Below, piece by piece: positions 21,546 to 33,987 of a stretch of DNA of 64,000 bases. The stretch covers positions 49,994,057 through 50,058,056 of the forward strand of contig CP141137.1 in assembly GCA_035236585.1 (NCBI GenBank), given 5' to 3'. A model generated the notes under the pieces. That model was not told the origin of the DNA and ran no database searches. It worked only from the letters and a program-made list of their open reading frames with translations. The translations under genes were made by a program, and so were the position numbers. Source of the stretch: Warburgia ugandensis (lineage: Eukaryota; Streptophyta; Magnoliopsida; Canellales; Canellaceae). How positions within the stretch are numbered: position 1 is the stretch's first letter; every line of letters begins with the position of its first letter.

Positions 21546-24170
21546 CTCTTTCCGTTGCTCCAGTCTTCCCTTCATTTTGATAAACTATTTCTGATATTTT
21601 ATTTTTACAAGATAAATTCACGTTTATTTCTTAGAGTTTTCTTTAAATTTGAAATCTTTTAAGAACTTTTGATTTACTAGGACACAAAGCCCGGTCCTTT
21701 TCAAAAAAATTCAACTATTCAGAAAACTTTGTGACCGTGCTGGCTGGGTAGGCCTCTTTCACATATTAATCTTATTTTAAAAGTATACTTTCCCTTGACC
21801 ATGGACTTGGGCCATGGTTGGATACTACCCATCCTTACGCGTGGTATACATATATGTTTGTCGAAGGTCTGCTCTCTCGTGCTTTTGTGAGAGAGATTGC
21901 AGACAGAGGGTTGTTGCTTTGACATTCCTTTAAACAAATGGGTGCGAGTAGAGATGTTGGTTTTGGGCCGAAGATTAGCATGAGCCTCTTATCGGTGCAG
22001 GACTCGAAGGACGATCCGATAAGACGGCTGAAGGCCTATCGTGCAGGGATGATGGGGTCACCAACTTGCCTGGCCAACCTAGTGCGAGTTTCCCACACTA
22101 GGCTGGTTATGTGACAGTGACAGAGAAGAATGGACGGGGGCGCTTCTACTGGTTATTCGAGGCTTCAACTCGCCCTGCAGACAAGACTTCTAACCGAGTT
22201 CACAAGTCCCTCCTAATGATCATTTTCTTATGTGCTGTTACCAGTCAGTGCATCTTGATTAGGAGAAAAGAGTGCAGAAGACGTAGAGAGGAAAGACTGT
22301 TAAGAGATGCATTCACCGACTTACTTGTCTATTTGGATACTTAGCAGACCACTCAACATGAACGGGACGGAATTGGATGCAACTGACGTTTGCTTCTTAT
22401 TAGTACTAAGCAACCTGGTACAAACTGCAAAGCCCACATTCGTTGGGAGGGAAAGATGGTGTAGAAGTGATGAGAGAATGTCGTGGAAAATTAAGAAGAT
22501 GAGCTGGTGAGTAGGGAAGAGAAATGACAGAGACAAAGAAGGTAGTCTTTAACAAATGCCCTCACTTACCCTAGAATACAATAGGGTGCTTTGTTTTATT
22601 TTTGTTCCTTTTTATGTTTGGAACGAGACAGCAGGGAGCCTTTTTGTTGTATTGACATAGAGACAATCCGGTCAATTCATCTATATAACCATGAAGGGTA
22701 CAAAACATGGTTATGTGAGACAAATAATGGATGTCAAGAAACTGTCCCATACCCTTTGAAGTTGGAACTTCGAAGGACCCAGGGGTAAGGATTGCTTAAT
22801 GGTAAGGAAGATCTAAGTAATCGAAGGTGAAACAATATAATGGGATTAAAGCGATCTAGCCTCCAGAGAGCAGACATGGCGCCAAATGTTCCGACAGAAC
22901 AAATCCATCATTCAACAAACTACAAGTGCGTGCAAATAGCCACTTAAAACTGTGGCAGCAATAACAAACATCGCGTAATCCTCAAAGTGGTCAAAGACTC
23001 AAAAGCCAGCGACAAAATATTCTGGCTGCTTTAGGGTTCCATAGACTTACCACCGGTGATGCTCTCAAGTAAAAAGAGTCCCAGTCACTGCTGCCCTTCC
23101 CTCGATATAGAGGAGAGCCCAAAAACATTCTATCATAGCCTCCACACTTTCTAGAGCAAAGCACATAAACAATCATACGAAAGAAAACTTCACAAAAATA
23201 GAGAGAAAGGGTCCTGTAGAGGAATTGGGACTCTCTAAATACCCCAAATAGAAGAGTTAGACAACAGAAGCACAAAATACAGCATTGGAATCAAAATCTT
23301 GGTAAAGCTGAAGGATGATGCTTATGATATACTTCAGAGGGAGGATTGTGTAGAAATAACTATAACGTATCATTAAGAAATGGAAGCTTAATGACTGAGA
23401 AAATCGTAACATTGATCCAAGCAAGCAGGGACAAAAACCAAATACCAAATAGCAGCCTAACTCTTATGTCAACATAACATCCCCGAACACAAGCTGCAAG
23501 GGAATATAAAATTGAATTGCCCTTATATTCTTACTAGACCAATTCACCGAGTAGAAACGAATTCAAGGGATAACAGGGGTGACCGGCAGTCTATATTGTC
23601 TGACTACAGTCAAATGGATCAAGTGGTGACAACGAAAAAGAAAGAAAAGGGCACCTCTCTACATTGGATCATTGTTCCAAGTACTTTACATGCATCGGTA
23701 TGGATATCTCTGATGAACGTTCTACACGCAGACCAAATTGGTTGAACATCGCGAAGAACTTGAAAGAGTACAAAACCTTGCTCATCTAAAATGCTGATGC
23801 AGAAGCAACAAACAGTTGGAGCAGGAAACATAGCCCAAAGATTTTTTATTTGATGGGCAGTTGCATCTTTATCAAATATGGGCATAAAAATCTTTTAGAC
23901 CAAGCCTTTTTTAGCAAAATACCACATCATTGGCTATTGATGTGTACGAGGTAGAGAAACTCAATGACATTGCAACAGCACACAGTAACTCGGTTCAAGA
24001 GGACAAACAAGCTAGTGCCTACAATGATGCCTTGTCACTTTTTCCAAATCATGGTCCCCAGAGAAGCTTGCCATTATGGTGAATTGACACAACCAATTTC
24101 AAGAAAAATTGGAAGAATGCCACTTTAAACAATTATCAGAAGAACTCTGCTCTAAACTGAAAAGGAAGGA
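21546..24170. other. Unassigned non-coding region
   Basis: Short open frames (for example 22111-22344 plus, 22991-23275 minus) have no recognisable domain, and several depend on non-ATG starts. I cannot support a gene here. Sequence around 21900-22350 is comparatively GC-rich. Confidence 0.4.
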
Positions 24171-24317
24171 TAGGGCAGCCTGATGCACAAAGCTCCTGCA
24201 TATGCAGGGTCCGTGTAATGAGAGGAGCATAAAGGGTCTGTGGTGCGCAACTTTACCTTGCATTTTGCAAGATGCTATTTCCATGTCTTGAACCTGCGAC
24301 CTTAATGTCACACACAC
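24171..24317 (-). mobile_element. Au-type SINE
   Basis: The plus strand reads 'GGGCAGCCTGATGCACAAAG', 'CTTTACCTTGCATTTTGCAA' and 'GACCTTAATGTCACACA', the reverse complement of the Au SINE order from 3' to 5' end. The 5' end with box A is missing. Confidence 0.82.
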
Positions 24318-25084
24318 TGGAAAAGAAGGGGGGGGATTTGACTAATCAACGCGTCATTGAAGGACTTTCTGTTGTCAAAAGAGAAGCTAGAATAGGAGAT
24401 TCAAACGTAATTAAATGACGAAAAGACCTGGTTCATGGGGACTCATGTGCAACAAGAAATAATGGATGACAAAAGCTACTGTATTCCGTCCCAAATCAAG
24501 CCACTGCCACCACCAAAGGGCATTCAAGGGAGTTGGATGGCTAGAGACTCCAATCATGTACTGCATGTAATATGCCATTGAATTGGATCCTCAAAGATAC
24601 TCTTCCCAAATTAAGATCCCGTAACTCTTAGAAGGAGAAGGCAAGTAGATTCCTCTTTGAATAATTTGTAGAAGAAGCTTTAGTTCACTTGTTGCTCAAA
24701 GTCTATACAAAAACAAGAATGGATCATGGCGTGGTATTTGCCCAATCAAGAGCCAGCTTTGGACTCCCAAAAACAGAAATGTGATATGCTCTCGCCACAT
24801 TTTCTTCAAAACCAACCCAAGAAACGTAGATCAGGAAAACATCGAACTGGTGGAGAATAAACACTACCTTTTTGTTTCTACTCATTGACTTCGAGTTAGC
24901 ACCTGCCCCAAGCCTTCACACACCTGATTATTCAAATAATCTATCCTCTCTAGGGGAACCTTTAGCTGATCAGTTCTACGATATTCTCTAGGCAAATGGA
25001 CGAGCATGAACCACCTTTGGCACGTCAGGAACATTTCACATGAAAATCTTGTACATCAGCTTGAAGAAATTGCCTAATGCAGCT
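24318..25084. other. Unassigned non-coding region
   Basis: No gene or repeat is recognised. Confidence 0.4.
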
Positions 25085-25300
25085 GATGGATTTTTCTTTT
25101 GCTACATGGTATTTACAATATGGGTCAAGATTAACCAAGAAAAGAGGCACGTTCTTGTGGAGTAGTAAACAGGAGGAGTCAAGTTTGCCTCGCGTAACTG
25201 AAGGATATTTCCTTTGCTGCATGCTATTTACAATAGGGGTCAAGGTTGACCAATAAAAGAGGGACGTTCTTGTGGAGTAATAAACAGTACTTACGAACGT
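25085..25300. repeat. 115-bp tandem duplication
   Basis: Two adjacent copies are offset by 115 bases, for example GCTACATGGTATTTACAATA at 25101 and GCTGCATGCTATTTACAATA at 25216. Both continue into GGACGTTCTTGTGGAGTA-like sequence. The minus-strand frame across them repeats 'TPIVNSMQQRKYPS' and 'DPYCKYHVAKEKSIS', but no protein family is recognised. Confidence 0.88.
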
Positions 25301-27000
25301 CGACGTGTAGGCTACATCCATTGCTACAACTTTTCATGAAAATGCTTAATCACGACAGAATAGACTATTTACACAGGCCAGACTGCTAACCAGAATTGTG
25401 AGCTTGAAGAAGATGTTTGAAGCTCCAATACAAGCTCTTCCAGACGTCACTATAATTTTTTATCTTGAGGGGCACGCATCACATCGAGAAAACAGACTGG
25501 TCCTAAGCCAACTAGGAGCTCAATTACCCTTGTATGCAAAAAACTCAATTATTCCCAGCAAACTTAATCTACGTGTGAGAACGAGTTTTAGTTTGAAACA
25601 TTGTATACTATCTTCTTCAACCACAGGATCTTAAAACACCTCCTACAAGACTAAAAATTTGTACTCAACTACAATGTTAAGTTACAAAACCAGTTGAAAC
25701 GAATTGAAACAGGTGGTGCTTGACTATCAAGGGGGCATACAAGGAAGAGTTGCTTCTTGTCATTCTGAAGAGAGCCCAAAGACAGGACAAGCATCCCAGT
25801 TTACTCTCCACAAGGACGGCATTTCAAATTACATGCCTCCTCCTCATGGTTCTCTTAAGAAAATTAATTTGTTGAGCTTTACTGTGGTAGAAGGACATTT
25901 TGTGAAGCAAGAGCATTGAATTTGTCGATAGCCAGAATTAATGGCCCAGAATGAAGCAACAAAAGTGAATCATGTAGATATATCAGGCATGTCAAACTTC
26001 CAACTGACAATCACAGAATACCATACTCTCTTCTTCTGTTCCACAACACCATGGAACCACCTACCCCTGGATTTTGATCAGATTTTCTGAGAATCAACAG
26101 TGTTCTACAACACCGTTTGGTTGATACTACCAATGTTCAACTTCTGGACTTTCTAGTGCTAGCGCTTCGGTTTGAAGAAAGTTTTTATGTTACTGGATGA
26201 GAACTCTATGAGGAGGATGGGAACTAAATTGCAACTTAAAGGACACCTATTATCGACAAACAACCAGCCAATGGAAATTGCAAACCATGCTTGGGACAGC
26301 CACTAAGGTGATTAAATAGGCATCCCTAATGTGAGTGCAGTGAGACCATGTGATATGAGGGGATTCAATAACTCCCAAATCAAATTTGTCTTCCAGCAAC
26401 CAAGCCAACCCAAAGGATGCTGTTGAAGTGGACAGTTAAATATATGAACCTCCTGTCATTGTTGATTTTATGCTACTAACACAAGTAAAGGCAAGTGATG
26501 AAACCAAGGCATACACAGCTCATATTAGCAGAAGTAGTGAAGTGGTCTATAAGGCTGTCACTTGCAAGTAAGGGGCCATGTAAGCATAATGCAGTTCTTA
26601 CTAGGTCCTATTATAGGGCTAAAATTTTGATGAGGATTATGATGTTATGGTCTTTCTTAGTCAAGAGTGTCTCCTCAAAGTATCTATCATAAGCTCCAGG
26701 CCTACAACTTCGACTGAAATTTTCTCAAGAGAGTGTTTAGCCTATTCCTTGAGTTTCAGAGTGACCTCAACATTGGACACGGTGTAGGTGACAAGCCAAC
26801 AAGCACCACCTAGAACTACTGGTCTAAGGATAGTTCCATGTGAGCTCCTAAACAGATGGGAAAAAAGGCCAAGAAAGAACTTTTACTCCATTGAGCAATC
26901 AATGATAGGGACCAGCCAATTTTCAAAGAGAAATTGCACATAGAAATTACCAATCCCACAAGTAGATTACTTGACATAACGGATGCTTCAAATTATAATT
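25301..27000. other. Unassigned non-coding region
   Basis: Only short frames without recognised domains are present. It leads into the 3' flank of CCT4. Confidence 0.4.
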
Positions 27001-27621
27001 ACTCTAGACCAACAAGCACTGCTGAATCAAACATTACATAGCAAACCAAACAAACATGATCAGCTCTAAATTCCAGTGAGAAATTCTAAAGCATAGTAGA
27101 GATAGATGCTATATATTGGAATACATTTCAGATTATACCATCTCTAAATGAACAAAATGCTCCCTTAGCAGCAACAGAATGTAATTGGGGACAAAAAAAA
27201 GGTCCAGAAACAAAGTGACCATCCTCAACAGCTGCATCATTGAATGAACACCATTGCCTATACTAAGATATTTTACTGTATGACACAACAAAAGAGTATG
27301 CATTCTAGACAGAAAATTTAGAGCATGGTGCCACTAGTATACTCATTTCAAAGCAATGATAAAGGACACATGCATGGAACTACCAGAATACCATGTGTAA
27401 TTATACTAAAAGAAACACACTAAAGATCTTGGAACTCACACAAAACCCAAAAAAACTAATTTGTAATAAAATATCCCCTAACAAAACCACAACATCTGGA
27501 CTGATTAATGACAATGTTTCCAGAAAGGAGGACAAGCATCTAATCAAAATGCCTCGTAGAGATAGATAGTGGGAATTGAAGGCTCTCACTGGTCACCGGT
27601 ACCATGCTCTTCTGGACCAGA
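27001..27621 (-). other. 3' flank / 3' UTR of CCT4
   Basis: This is the functional counterpart of the duplicated flank at 1-573. It lies directly downstream of the CCT4 stop codon and should contain its 3' untranslated region. Confidence 0.55.
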
Positions 27622-29226
27622 TTATCTGACAGTAATTATGTCATCGATCTTCAAAATCACCCTAACACACTCTGTCGCCAATGTAATTGCGCTAGTAGTC
27701 ACCAAAAGTGGCTGCACCACATTCTCCTCCAGGATATTCGTGATCTGCCCCTTCCTCACATTGATCCCAGCATTTTTGTCCCCTTGAGCATGACGATTCC
27801 TGAGCTCAGTCACGATTGCAATTGGGTTCAAACCTGCATTCTCTGCCAAAGTATACGGAATAACCTCAAGAGCCTCCGCAAATGACCGAACACAATAACT
27901 CTCCATTCCTTGCAACACCTTTGCCCATAGACCAAGCTGCATCGACAGCTCAATCTCTGGTGCACCACCACCAGCAATCAAATACTTCTTATTCACCAAA
28001 CATCTCACAACACACAAAGCATCATGCAAACTCCGTTCAGCCTCATCAATGACTAGCTGATTCGAACCACGAACCAACACAGTTGCGGTCCTTCCCATAT
28101 CCCTAATCCCAGTAATCTTCACAATCTTCCCATCTCCCACCGAAAGCTCCTCAACACAGTCCGCAAACCCTAACTTCTCTTCGCGGAAATGCTCAATATT
28201 TGCAATAGGCAAACAGTTCAGCGTCTTTGTTATGAACTCAATGTCATCCCTCTCAACATCCTTAACAACAAGAATCTTTGCCCTAGCTAAATAATGCAGC
28301 GAAAGATCTGTAACCGCATCCCTCAAAATACTCTTCTGAATCAAAAGCACATTACATCCAGTCGCCTTAATCTTTTTAATCATACCTAAAATATAATTCC
28401 TCTCCTCCTTCAAGATCCGGTCCATCTGTGTATAATCGGACACAACAATACTCTGTTCAATATCAGTTTTCGGCGGGGAGATCTGGAACTGAATCACTGC
28501 AATCTTCGCGTTATCAACACGAGTTGGTGCGCCTGTGGAATGACTAACCTTTTTATCAAAAACTAAACCTTTCACAAGCTCAGTATCATCTATTGTTCCT
28601 CCCAATTTCTTCACAATCTTAACATCGCGAAGATCTACAAGATCAGGTTTAGCCGGATCGACAACAGAAAGTACAGCGTCAACAGCTAACGGAGCGAGTA
28701 AAGTGGAATACTGACTGACTACTTTACTGTTCAAAGAAGTAGAAGCAGATTTTACCAACGCACTGCGATCAGAAAGTTCGACCGGCACGGCCATATGGGT
28801 GAGGATATCCACGGCTTTTTGTTGGATTTTGTGGAGAGAGTCCGAAATTAGGGTTGGATGGATTCCAAGGTTGAGGAGAATGAGACAGTGCTTCAGAAGA
28901 GATCCGGCTATGACGACGACGGTGGTGGTACCGTCACCGGCGACTATGTCTTGAGATTTGGAGAGATCGACAAGCATTTTTGCCGCCGGCTGCAGAACTT
29001 CCATTTTGTTGAGGATTGTTGCGCCATCGTTTGTGATAATGACATCTCCATTTGCAGTGGAGATCATTTTGTCCATCCCTTTGGGTCCAAGACTGGTCCG
29101 AACGGCATCGGCAACGGCGCGAGCGGCGATGATGTTAGCTTGACGGATGTCATCTTTGCGCTTGTTGTCCACATAGGATTCGGTTTTTGAGGAGGCTGCG
29201 CGGGGAACCGCTGCTACAGTAGCCAT
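27622..29226 (-). CDS. CCT4: T-complex protein 1 subunit delta (CCT4)
   Basis: This is a complete intronless ORF of 534 residues starting [10 protein letters not shown]. It is the delta subunit of the cytosolic group II chaperonin TRiC/CCT, an eight-subunit double ring that folds actin, tubulin and other proteins using ATP. Visible hallmarks are [10 protein letters not shown] (45-54), NDGATIL (66-72), the nucleotide-binding GDGTTT (97-102) and, in the C-terminal equatorial half, the GGGAPE motif and 'NAGLNPI'. The length fits the family, and plant CCT4 genes are known to be intronless. The CCT4 pseudogene at 574-1296 shares only the C-terminal half. The upstream telo-box motifs suggest co-expression with growth and translation genes. 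Confidence 0.97.
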   Translation of the reverse strand: MATVAAVPRAASSKTESYVDNKRKDDIRQANIIAARAVADAVRTSLGPKGMDKMISTANGDVIITNDGATILNKMEVLQPAAKMLVDLSKSQDIVAGDGTTTVVVIAGSLLKHCLILLNLGIHPTLISDSLHKIQQKAVDILTHMAVPVELSDRSALVKSASTSLNSKVVSQYSTLLAPLAVDAVLSVVDPAKPDLVDLRDVKIVKKLGGTIDDTELVKGLVFDKKVSHSTGAPTRVDNAKIAVIQFQISPPKTDIEQSIVVSDYTQMDRILKEERNYILGMIKKIKATGCNVLLIQKSILRDAVTDLSLHYLARAKILVVKDVERDDIEFITKTLNCLPIANIEHFREEKLGFADCVEELSVGDGKIVKITGIRDMGRTATVLVRGSNQLVIDEAERSLHDALCVVRCLVNKKYLIAGGGAPEIELSMQLGLWAKVLQGMESYCVRSFAEALEVIPYTLAENAGLNPIAIVTELRNRHAQGDKNAGINVRKGQITNILEENVVQPLLVTTSAITLATECVRVILKIDDIITVR

Positions 29227-29242
29227 GGGAAATGCACAGAAA

Positions 29243-29251
29243 AAACCCTAA
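29243..29251 (+). promoter_or_regulatory. Telo-box in CCT4 upstream region
   Basis: AAACCCTAA lies 17 bases upstream of the ATG. In plants such telo-boxes near the transcription start are frequent in translation-related and housekeeping genes. Its role here is inferred. Confidence 0.55.
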
Positions 29252-29301
29252 TGCAGATCGTGCAAGCAGAGAACAAGCTGGAGAAGAGGCGGGAGTTAGA
29301 A

Positions 29302-29310
29302 AAACCCTAA
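29302..29310 (+). promoter_or_regulatory. Second telo-box in CCT4 upstream region
   Basis: A second exact AAACCCTAA lies 59 bases further upstream of the first. Paired telo-boxes are typical of growth-linked plant promoters. Confidence 0.55.
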
Positions 29311-31740
29311 AGCCTTCGGTGTTTGGAAAGTAAAGATGGGTCTGGAAGGGACTGGACTTAAGCGTTTTAATTAAATTACGAAAATGCCCTTCTATCCAAG
29401 TAAGCATGACAATGGGTCGGGTCATGAAGGGTCATGCCCCTATTGGCTCAAAAGGTTTAAGGGTTAGGGCCAGAATCTTTAAGAACCAAGCAGGATTAAG
29501 GTCAAAAATCTATGACTTAAGGAAGGACGAGGACAGGTTAGGGTTAGTGGTGAAAAAATTAGGTGACGTAGCAACTTGCCTTTTTATTTCAAATGACAAA
29601 ATGCCCCTATTTGAAATTTTTCAAAATACACATACGAGGGCATTATGATAATTATTGCTACATAATAACAAGAAAATGATCAAAACTATAAAATCTTCTT
29701 GCAGAAATTCATGATGATACAGGTTAGGAATTGTAATTTGAGCATTGTAAAAGTACTATAGTGTGTCGGTTTGAAAAATATTTTTAAATGTTGTAGTAAG
29801 CTATGTGATTGTGTTTTCTGCAAGTGCACAGGCTATTGTAGCATAGCTATGCAAGTATGGGTTAATCCCACAGGGACTCACTTTAAATGTTGGAGTTTTT
29901 AATAAAATTTAATTATTTAAAATTCAATTTAATTGACAAAATTTAGCAGAAAAAAATTTAGACTTCAAATATAATTTATCAATGAGAATTACAGAAATTC
30001 AACACAAGAATAAAGGAAATTAACTAAAGAAACAAGAAAATTCCACTTCCCTAGACTCTTTATTGTCAATTTCTTCAGATATGAATGTATAAACTTCAAT
30101 CAAACTCCATCACAATCTTTCTGGTACTCCTGATTGATGATTCATCGGATGGATTAGGCAGATTTCATAAATTCTAAGAGATTTGGCCTAAATAAGAATT
30201 TTGGGCATTGGAACGTTTAGATCACTTTTTGGGATTCAGATTAAAGATCAGAGACATTAATCATGACAATGGATGTCCTCAAAATGAATCTGTAAAATTA
30301 ATTTGAAATCGGAAGAGAAACAGATGAGGAATTGAAATTTTTGATTGGTTAAGGCTAACCCGTTGATTGGGAAACCGGAGGAGGGAGAAGAGGAAAAGGG
30401 AAGAGGAGGGAAAGGACGCAGGAGGAAAACCCGCATCCGGTTTCCTTCTCAAGGTCGTCCGGCGACAGAGAACCACATTGAAGATGGAGGGATGGCCGGA
30501 GAAGATCGCCGGAGGAGATGTGCAGACGCCTGGGCTAAATGGCTGTGGCGTCGCACGTCTGGACATCGCCTGGTCAGTCTGGAATTGCCTGGCAAGTGAT
30601 GATCCTAGAAGGGAGCATGGGAGTTCTTTACCGGTGGGAAGGTGGAGATTGGGAATAGGGGAAAGTGGAGGATCTGGGTGTGTGAGAGGGAGAGCGGGGT
30701 GATTTGGCTGTACGTGCTGGATTAGGGGACTATATCTGGTGAAGAACAGAAGATGGGAAGAAAGTCTAGGTTGTGGAGGAAATCTGGGCAATACTGGGTA
30801 AGTGAGAATATAAAGCTAAGAGATGGATGGGAGGTGCGGTGATGGGTGCAATCAAGGGTGGAACTCGGTTTCCAACAGGAAACCGAGAATGGAAAAGAAA
30901 AAGGACAGGTGGAGATGAATCCTGGGTTGTGCGACTCTTTTGAGCAGATAGGTCCAATGCAGTGGAAGAAAAGGAGTGTGGCAGACAAGGGAAAGAGAGG
31001 TTTGGAGAAGAAGAATACTTACTAGAAACAAAGGAAAGACTGGCAATCAAAGAAGAAAAAAAAAACGATGAATCAACAATAGACTGCAAAGAAGACAACC
31101 CAAAACTTCAACTCTCCAAACTTTTAAGGAAGAAAACATGAATGATAAACAAAACATGGAAACTCTAAAAAAACACATACCCCTCTAGGCTCTAGGCTTC
31201 CTCCTTTTATATTTTTTTTCTTTCCTAATCTTCCTCCACCTCCTTCCTTCTTTTACTCTAACAAATTCCTCTTCTTTCTATCTCTTTCAATTAGGAATCC
31301 TCTTTGATTAGGAAACCTTCTTGCCTTCACTAATCTGCACCATTGATCCTTGAGGGATAATCTGTAACCTTGATCCATAGCATGTAGACAAGTTTGCTAA
31401 TCAAACCATTCTTTCAATGCTGCATCTTAAATTAATCATGCGTCAAAAAAACATCTTATACTTCAATATTTTGAATTATTAGCCAAACATAGATGTCTAA
31501 ATAAGTTTTTTTTTTTTAATTATGAGAAAGGCATGAGGATTTGTGAGTATTTGTAATGTGGTTAAATATGAACATTTTGAATCATTAGCCATCTTAACCC
31601 ACATTTTAGTTCATGTATCAATTTACACTAGCACATCCTATTACAATTCATATAATGAAACATGACTTGGTTATGTAAGTTCTACTAAAAATATAAAAAA
31701 GAATACTAGATAAAAGTACATACTCCTTTTTGTAAAACAA
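29311..31740. other. Non-coding, repeat-like region right of CCT4
   Basis: No intact gene is present. The segment 29818-29885 ('GCAAGTGCACAGG', 'TTAATCCCACAGGGACTC') resembles a sequence common at ends of plant LTR or related repeats. A G-rich stretch (30360-30700, plus strand) with GCCGGAGAAGATCGCCGGAG could be a leader region of a repeat. On the minus strand TATAAAAGG at about 31203-31211 could be its TATA box. All of this is weak, and no protein domain supports an element. Confidence 0.3.
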
Positions 31741-31822
31741 GGGCAGCCCGATGCATGAAGCTCCCACATATGCAAGATCTAGGGAATGAGTGGACCACTA
31801 CTTACTGCTTTTTTTGCAAGGA
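31741..31822 (-). mobile_element. Au-type SINE fragment
   Basis: 'GGGCAGCCCGATGCATGAAG' followed by 'CTCCCACATATGCAAG' matches the reverse complement of the Au SINE 3' end. Only the 3' half remains. Confidence 0.72.
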
Positions 31823-32738
31823 AAATATTACAAATGAAGCTACTCATGTGCTATATCCTAGATACATTCATATCCCCTAATAAGATGGAAGTTGTTGACC
31901 TCGAATTCGTAGTTGAATGTTAATGGGAGATACTTCTCTTTTCACCAAAACACTAAACTACTTGGCTTTTTGTTACCAAACAAAAGTACTTTCAAAGACA
32001 TTTTCTTACAGGCCTTTTATGTGAAAAATATCTTAATTTCCAAAAATGGATGACTAGTGGGAACTATTTTATTAATTCTCATTGCTAAAATTTTAGTCTA
32101 AGACATTAACAAAAAAAAGAATTATTCTAAGAAAGTCAAATGAGAGGAGAAAGATTTGATGGTGTAACTTGATAATAATCTCAAGGGTATTAATGATGGC
32201 AACAAAGAGGAACAAAAAGGCAGATTAAAGAGAGTTTAGAACAACTACCATGAAGTCTTATGTAGCACCATGAATGATGACCAAAAAGGATTAAGTAAAA
32301 AGTGTTGCGCCTATGAATTGTATTATACATATATAGTTAGTTTCTTGCCAAAAAGATAGATTATTTTCTCGTAAGAAAGAGAACAAAGAATGTCAATAGT
32401 AAGTCTTTCAAAAAGACAATGAAGATATGGTTTGTTCACATAAAAGAAACAAAGAATTTTTCATGTGAAAAATATAGATTTTGTAAAAAACGAAAGAAAG
32501 TAGGTATTTTTATAGAGCCTCCTATCTATTATCTTTCTAATTAATTAGCAACATTATTTCACAAAAACTAACACCCTACACAACTTTGCATTTTATTGAT
32601 CTTCTCCTACTTTATCCTCTGAATAAGATGATACTAATTAATGTGCAGAGAGATAGAGACTAAGTAACCTTTAGCAAGTGCTTATCACACTGACCAGCAA
32701 AGCAACATTTATTAACATAGCTAATCAAATGAAAATAG

Positions 32739-32743
<5 letters not shown>
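31823..32743. other. AT-rich spacer
   Basis: No gene or repeat is recognised. Confidence 0.45.

Positions 32744-32813
<70 letters not shown>
32744..32813. repeat. (GA)n microsatellite
   Basis: About 35 uninterrupted GA units, one of the longest simple repeats of the window. Confidence 0.97.
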
Positions 32814-32816
<3 letters not shown>

Positions 32817-33987
32817 CCATTTTATGACTTTCTTTTAAGATTTTAACTTCTCATGTGTATTTTGGTTAATCTGAAGAAGCTTAAAAACTCTATAGACTCT
32901 TCCAACTACTAACCCAATTTATATTGGACGTATTAACCTAGTCTTTCATATGAAGTTTCCCACCTAACCAAATGTCATAGAAGAGAAAGTCAAAATCCTA
33001 TATGCATTTTATTCTTTTCTTAAACACATCAATTTACAAGTATATAAACACATTGGGCCAACATCATATGAAAGAGAATATTAATCTCAAACAACAAACA
33101 AAGGAACCTCTTGAATGTGGAATTGACATTGTCTATGCACATTATGTTAATCCACATTGTAAAGACCTTCAAGGTTGTTAGAAGTTTCAAATGTGTGAAA
33201 ACACTTAGTTGCATAAATTTAAAAAAGCATGTGAGTTTTATGTTAAGAGTAAAGGTTGTGATGGGACAAGCGACAGTGGTGTTGGTGGGGATGATGATAG
33301 TGCGTGCACTAGAGAAAGAAAAAGATTAGGCAATATTTTAACAAAAGTTGTCTTCTTTAACATATTAATGATTAATAATGAAAAATGATATTCCTACCAT
33401 CTACAATTCACGTACTTCCTCCCCTTAATGGTTATAGCTTTAACTTTTCAGTTACAAAACTGAAAGGTGAACCTTAAAGCCCAAAAAACCACTTAAGATG
33501 AGGATAAGTGAATTGCAGGGGTGGGAATATCATTTTCCTTGATAAATAACTAGTAAAGCCACATGCAAGAGAGATATTTGGGTGGTTAGAGGAGAGAAAA
33601 GAGGGAAAGCAATGGGAGAAATTAAGAAGGATAGAGATAAAATAGGAAGTGGCAAAATCCTCCATGGCTGATGATTCTGCTTTGCTATAAAGTATCGCTT
33701 TTAATGACTCTCTAAAATTAATCCATGGAGGAGGATTTTACTTTGCCCTAACTCTATCCAATAACAACTATAGAAAATTTAATTCCACGGTCCCTGCAAA
33801 TTGGAGGGGGATTCTTTTAAGTGAAAAGTATACTTTAGTCCCTAAAAATATTTCGCTAAAGACACTTTAGTCATTAAAGTTCTAAACAAATAGTTTAGTC
33901 CCTTAATATGATACCTCAGGTTTTCTAAACTTTTTTTCAATACATAACAACAACAACAATAATAATAATAATAATTTGCTTTATAAA
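32814..33987. other. AT-rich spacer before the LTR cluster
   Basis: No gene is recognised. At about 33820-33910 several 'CTTTAGTC' phrases ('ACACTTTAGTCATTAAAG', 'AGTTTAGTCCCTTA') recur, resembling phrases at 46910-47250 on the far side of the LTR cluster. A short (AAT)n run is at 33957-33974. Confidence 0.45.

Noticed and set aside
22111..22510. Plus-strand ORFs with basic composition
   Set aside because: No recognised family and no splice-supported extension; not enough to call a gene.
28858..29190. Plus-strand ORFs opposite CCT4
   Set aside because: Antisense shadow of the well supported CCT4 coding region.
30279..31098. Long Ser/Pro-rich minus-strand ORFs (up to 170 residues) and basic plus-strand ORFs
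   Set aside because: Low-complexity composition, no domain and several overlapping frames; more likely repeat leader sequence.
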